This document shows positions 14,809-15,289 of a stretch of 15,289 bases of DNA, piece after piece. The DNA comes from Acidicaldus organivorans (lineage in GTDB: Bacteria > Pseudomonadota > Alphaproteobacteria > Acetobacterales > Acetobacteraceae), in the NCBI GenBank assembly GCA_000759655.1, contig KN174008.1, positions 1-15,289 on the forward strand, read 5' to 3'. The translations under genes were made by a program, and so were the position numbers. Position 1 is the stretch's first letter, and each line of letters starts with the position of its first letter. A model generated the notes under the pieces. The model did not search any database. It was not told the origin of the DNA and worked only from the letters and a program-made list of their open reading frames with translations.

Positions 14809-15289
14809 GCCGGGGGAAGACCGAGGATGCGGCGGAGCTCGGCCGCAGTCACCGCCTGTCCATAGCCCGGCCCGCCCCGCTGGAAGAGGCGTGCCTGATC
14901 GAGCCCGCCCACCACCACCGGATCGAACCCCGCATCCCGCACCAGGGATTGGGCCACCGCGAGGGCTTCCGCATCATCCCCGGCGATGGGAATGGCGAGA
15001 CGGGGCGGCGGGCGGTTCGCCTCACGGGCGAGGATCGCGTAGTTCAGCGTGTTGAAGGCGCGCACCAGCCGTGCGCCGGGGAGAAATTGCGCCGAGAGGC
15101 GGCCGATGCCGATGCGGTCGGCCTCTTGCGCGAGGTCCTCCCCGTCGCGCGCCGCGATCGCGTTGCCCGCATCGAGCACGATGCGTCCGGCGAGCAGGCC
15201 GCCATAGGTCTTCCCGAAATCGGGCATGGCGCGATAGGGGATGGCGAGGAACGCCACCTCTCCGAACTCGAGCGCCGCACGCACCGCGC
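14805..15289 (-). CDS. F420/NADP oxidoreductase-like reductase (partial, N-terminus beyond window)
   Basis: C-terminal part of a protein from the 'NADP oxidoreductase, coenzyme F420-dependent' family, which binds NADP through an N-terminal Rossmann fold. The visible 160 residues include FLAIPYRAMPD, the IVLDAGNAI strand, RLVRAFNTLNYAILA, and the terminal half AIPIAGDDAEALAVAQSLVRDAGFDPVVVGGLDQARLFQ (marked by its GDD and GFDPVVVGGL parts). The frame is open to the window edge, so the cofactor-binding N-terminus and true start are not seen; a GTG at 15284 is internal. In Proteobacteria such proteins usually act as NADP-dependent reductases of unknown substrate rather than with F420. Its stop overlaps the transporter start. 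Confidence 0.82.
   Translation of the reverse strand, partial: AVRAALEFGEVAFLAIPYRAMPDFGKTYGGLLAGRIVLDAGNAIAARDGEDLAQEADRIGIGRLSAQFLPGARLVRAFNTLNYAILAREANRPPPRLAIPIAGDDAEALAVAQSLVRDAGFDPVVVGGLDQARLFQRGGPGYGQAVTAAELRRILGLPPA

Overview
The window is GC-rich, densely packed and has no RNA genes, phage genes or transposases. A four-gene general L-amino-acid ABC operon (aapJQMP type), an alphaproteobacterial-style Smr protein and a class I PyrF suggest an alphaproteobacterium, possibly Acetobacteraceae/Rhodospirillales. The family-level guess is inference from gene style, not from a marker gene.

Layout. (1) 70-1130, minus: pyrF, followed downstream by a small ORF resembling a carboxypeptidase-regulatory/Cna-B-like beta domain. 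(2) 1247-4153, plus: a 5'-truncated AldB-type aldehyde dehydrogenase, its usual partner DUF779, a small manganese-type cupin very close to the bacterial cupin hydroxynitrile lyases, and a classical SDR oxidoreductase. The gaps between these genes hold an unusual set of small structures: a 12-bp perfect hairpin, a 4 x 13-bp tandem repeat, an 8-bp leader hairpin, a terminator with a -10-like element, and a 2 x 15-bp direct repeat. (3) 4397-7325, plus: lutABC, the iron-sulfur L-lactate dehydrogenase complex, with lutB and lutC overlapping by 4 bp, then an Smr-domain gene that starts inside lutC. (4) 7922-11984, minus: aapJ-aapQ-aapM-aapP, tightly coupled, convergent with the Smr gene and overlapping its 3' end. 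(5) 11985-12279: a relatively AT-rich divergent region with a 14-bp palindrome and a leader hairpin on the aapJ side. A 71-codon small membrane/secreted protein gene reads the other way and ends at a strong intrinsic terminator. (6) 12634-15289, minus: a three-gene overlapping cluster of an F420/NADP-oxidoreductase-like protein (cut by the window edge), an ATP/ADP-translocase-like MFS transporter, and a Tat-exported aldo/keto reductase with an apparent one-base frameshift near its C-terminus.

The theme is carbon and nitrogen scavenging (lactate oxidation, amino-acid uptake) beside small-molecule carbonyl chemistry (aldehyde dehydrogenase, SDR, aldo/keto reductase, hydroxynitrile-lyase-like cupin). 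No wholly new multi-gene system is evident. The most interesting items are the cupin-SDR pair next to a broken aldehyde dehydrogenase, the aapJ/small-protein divergent control region, and the aldo/keto reductase frameshift.
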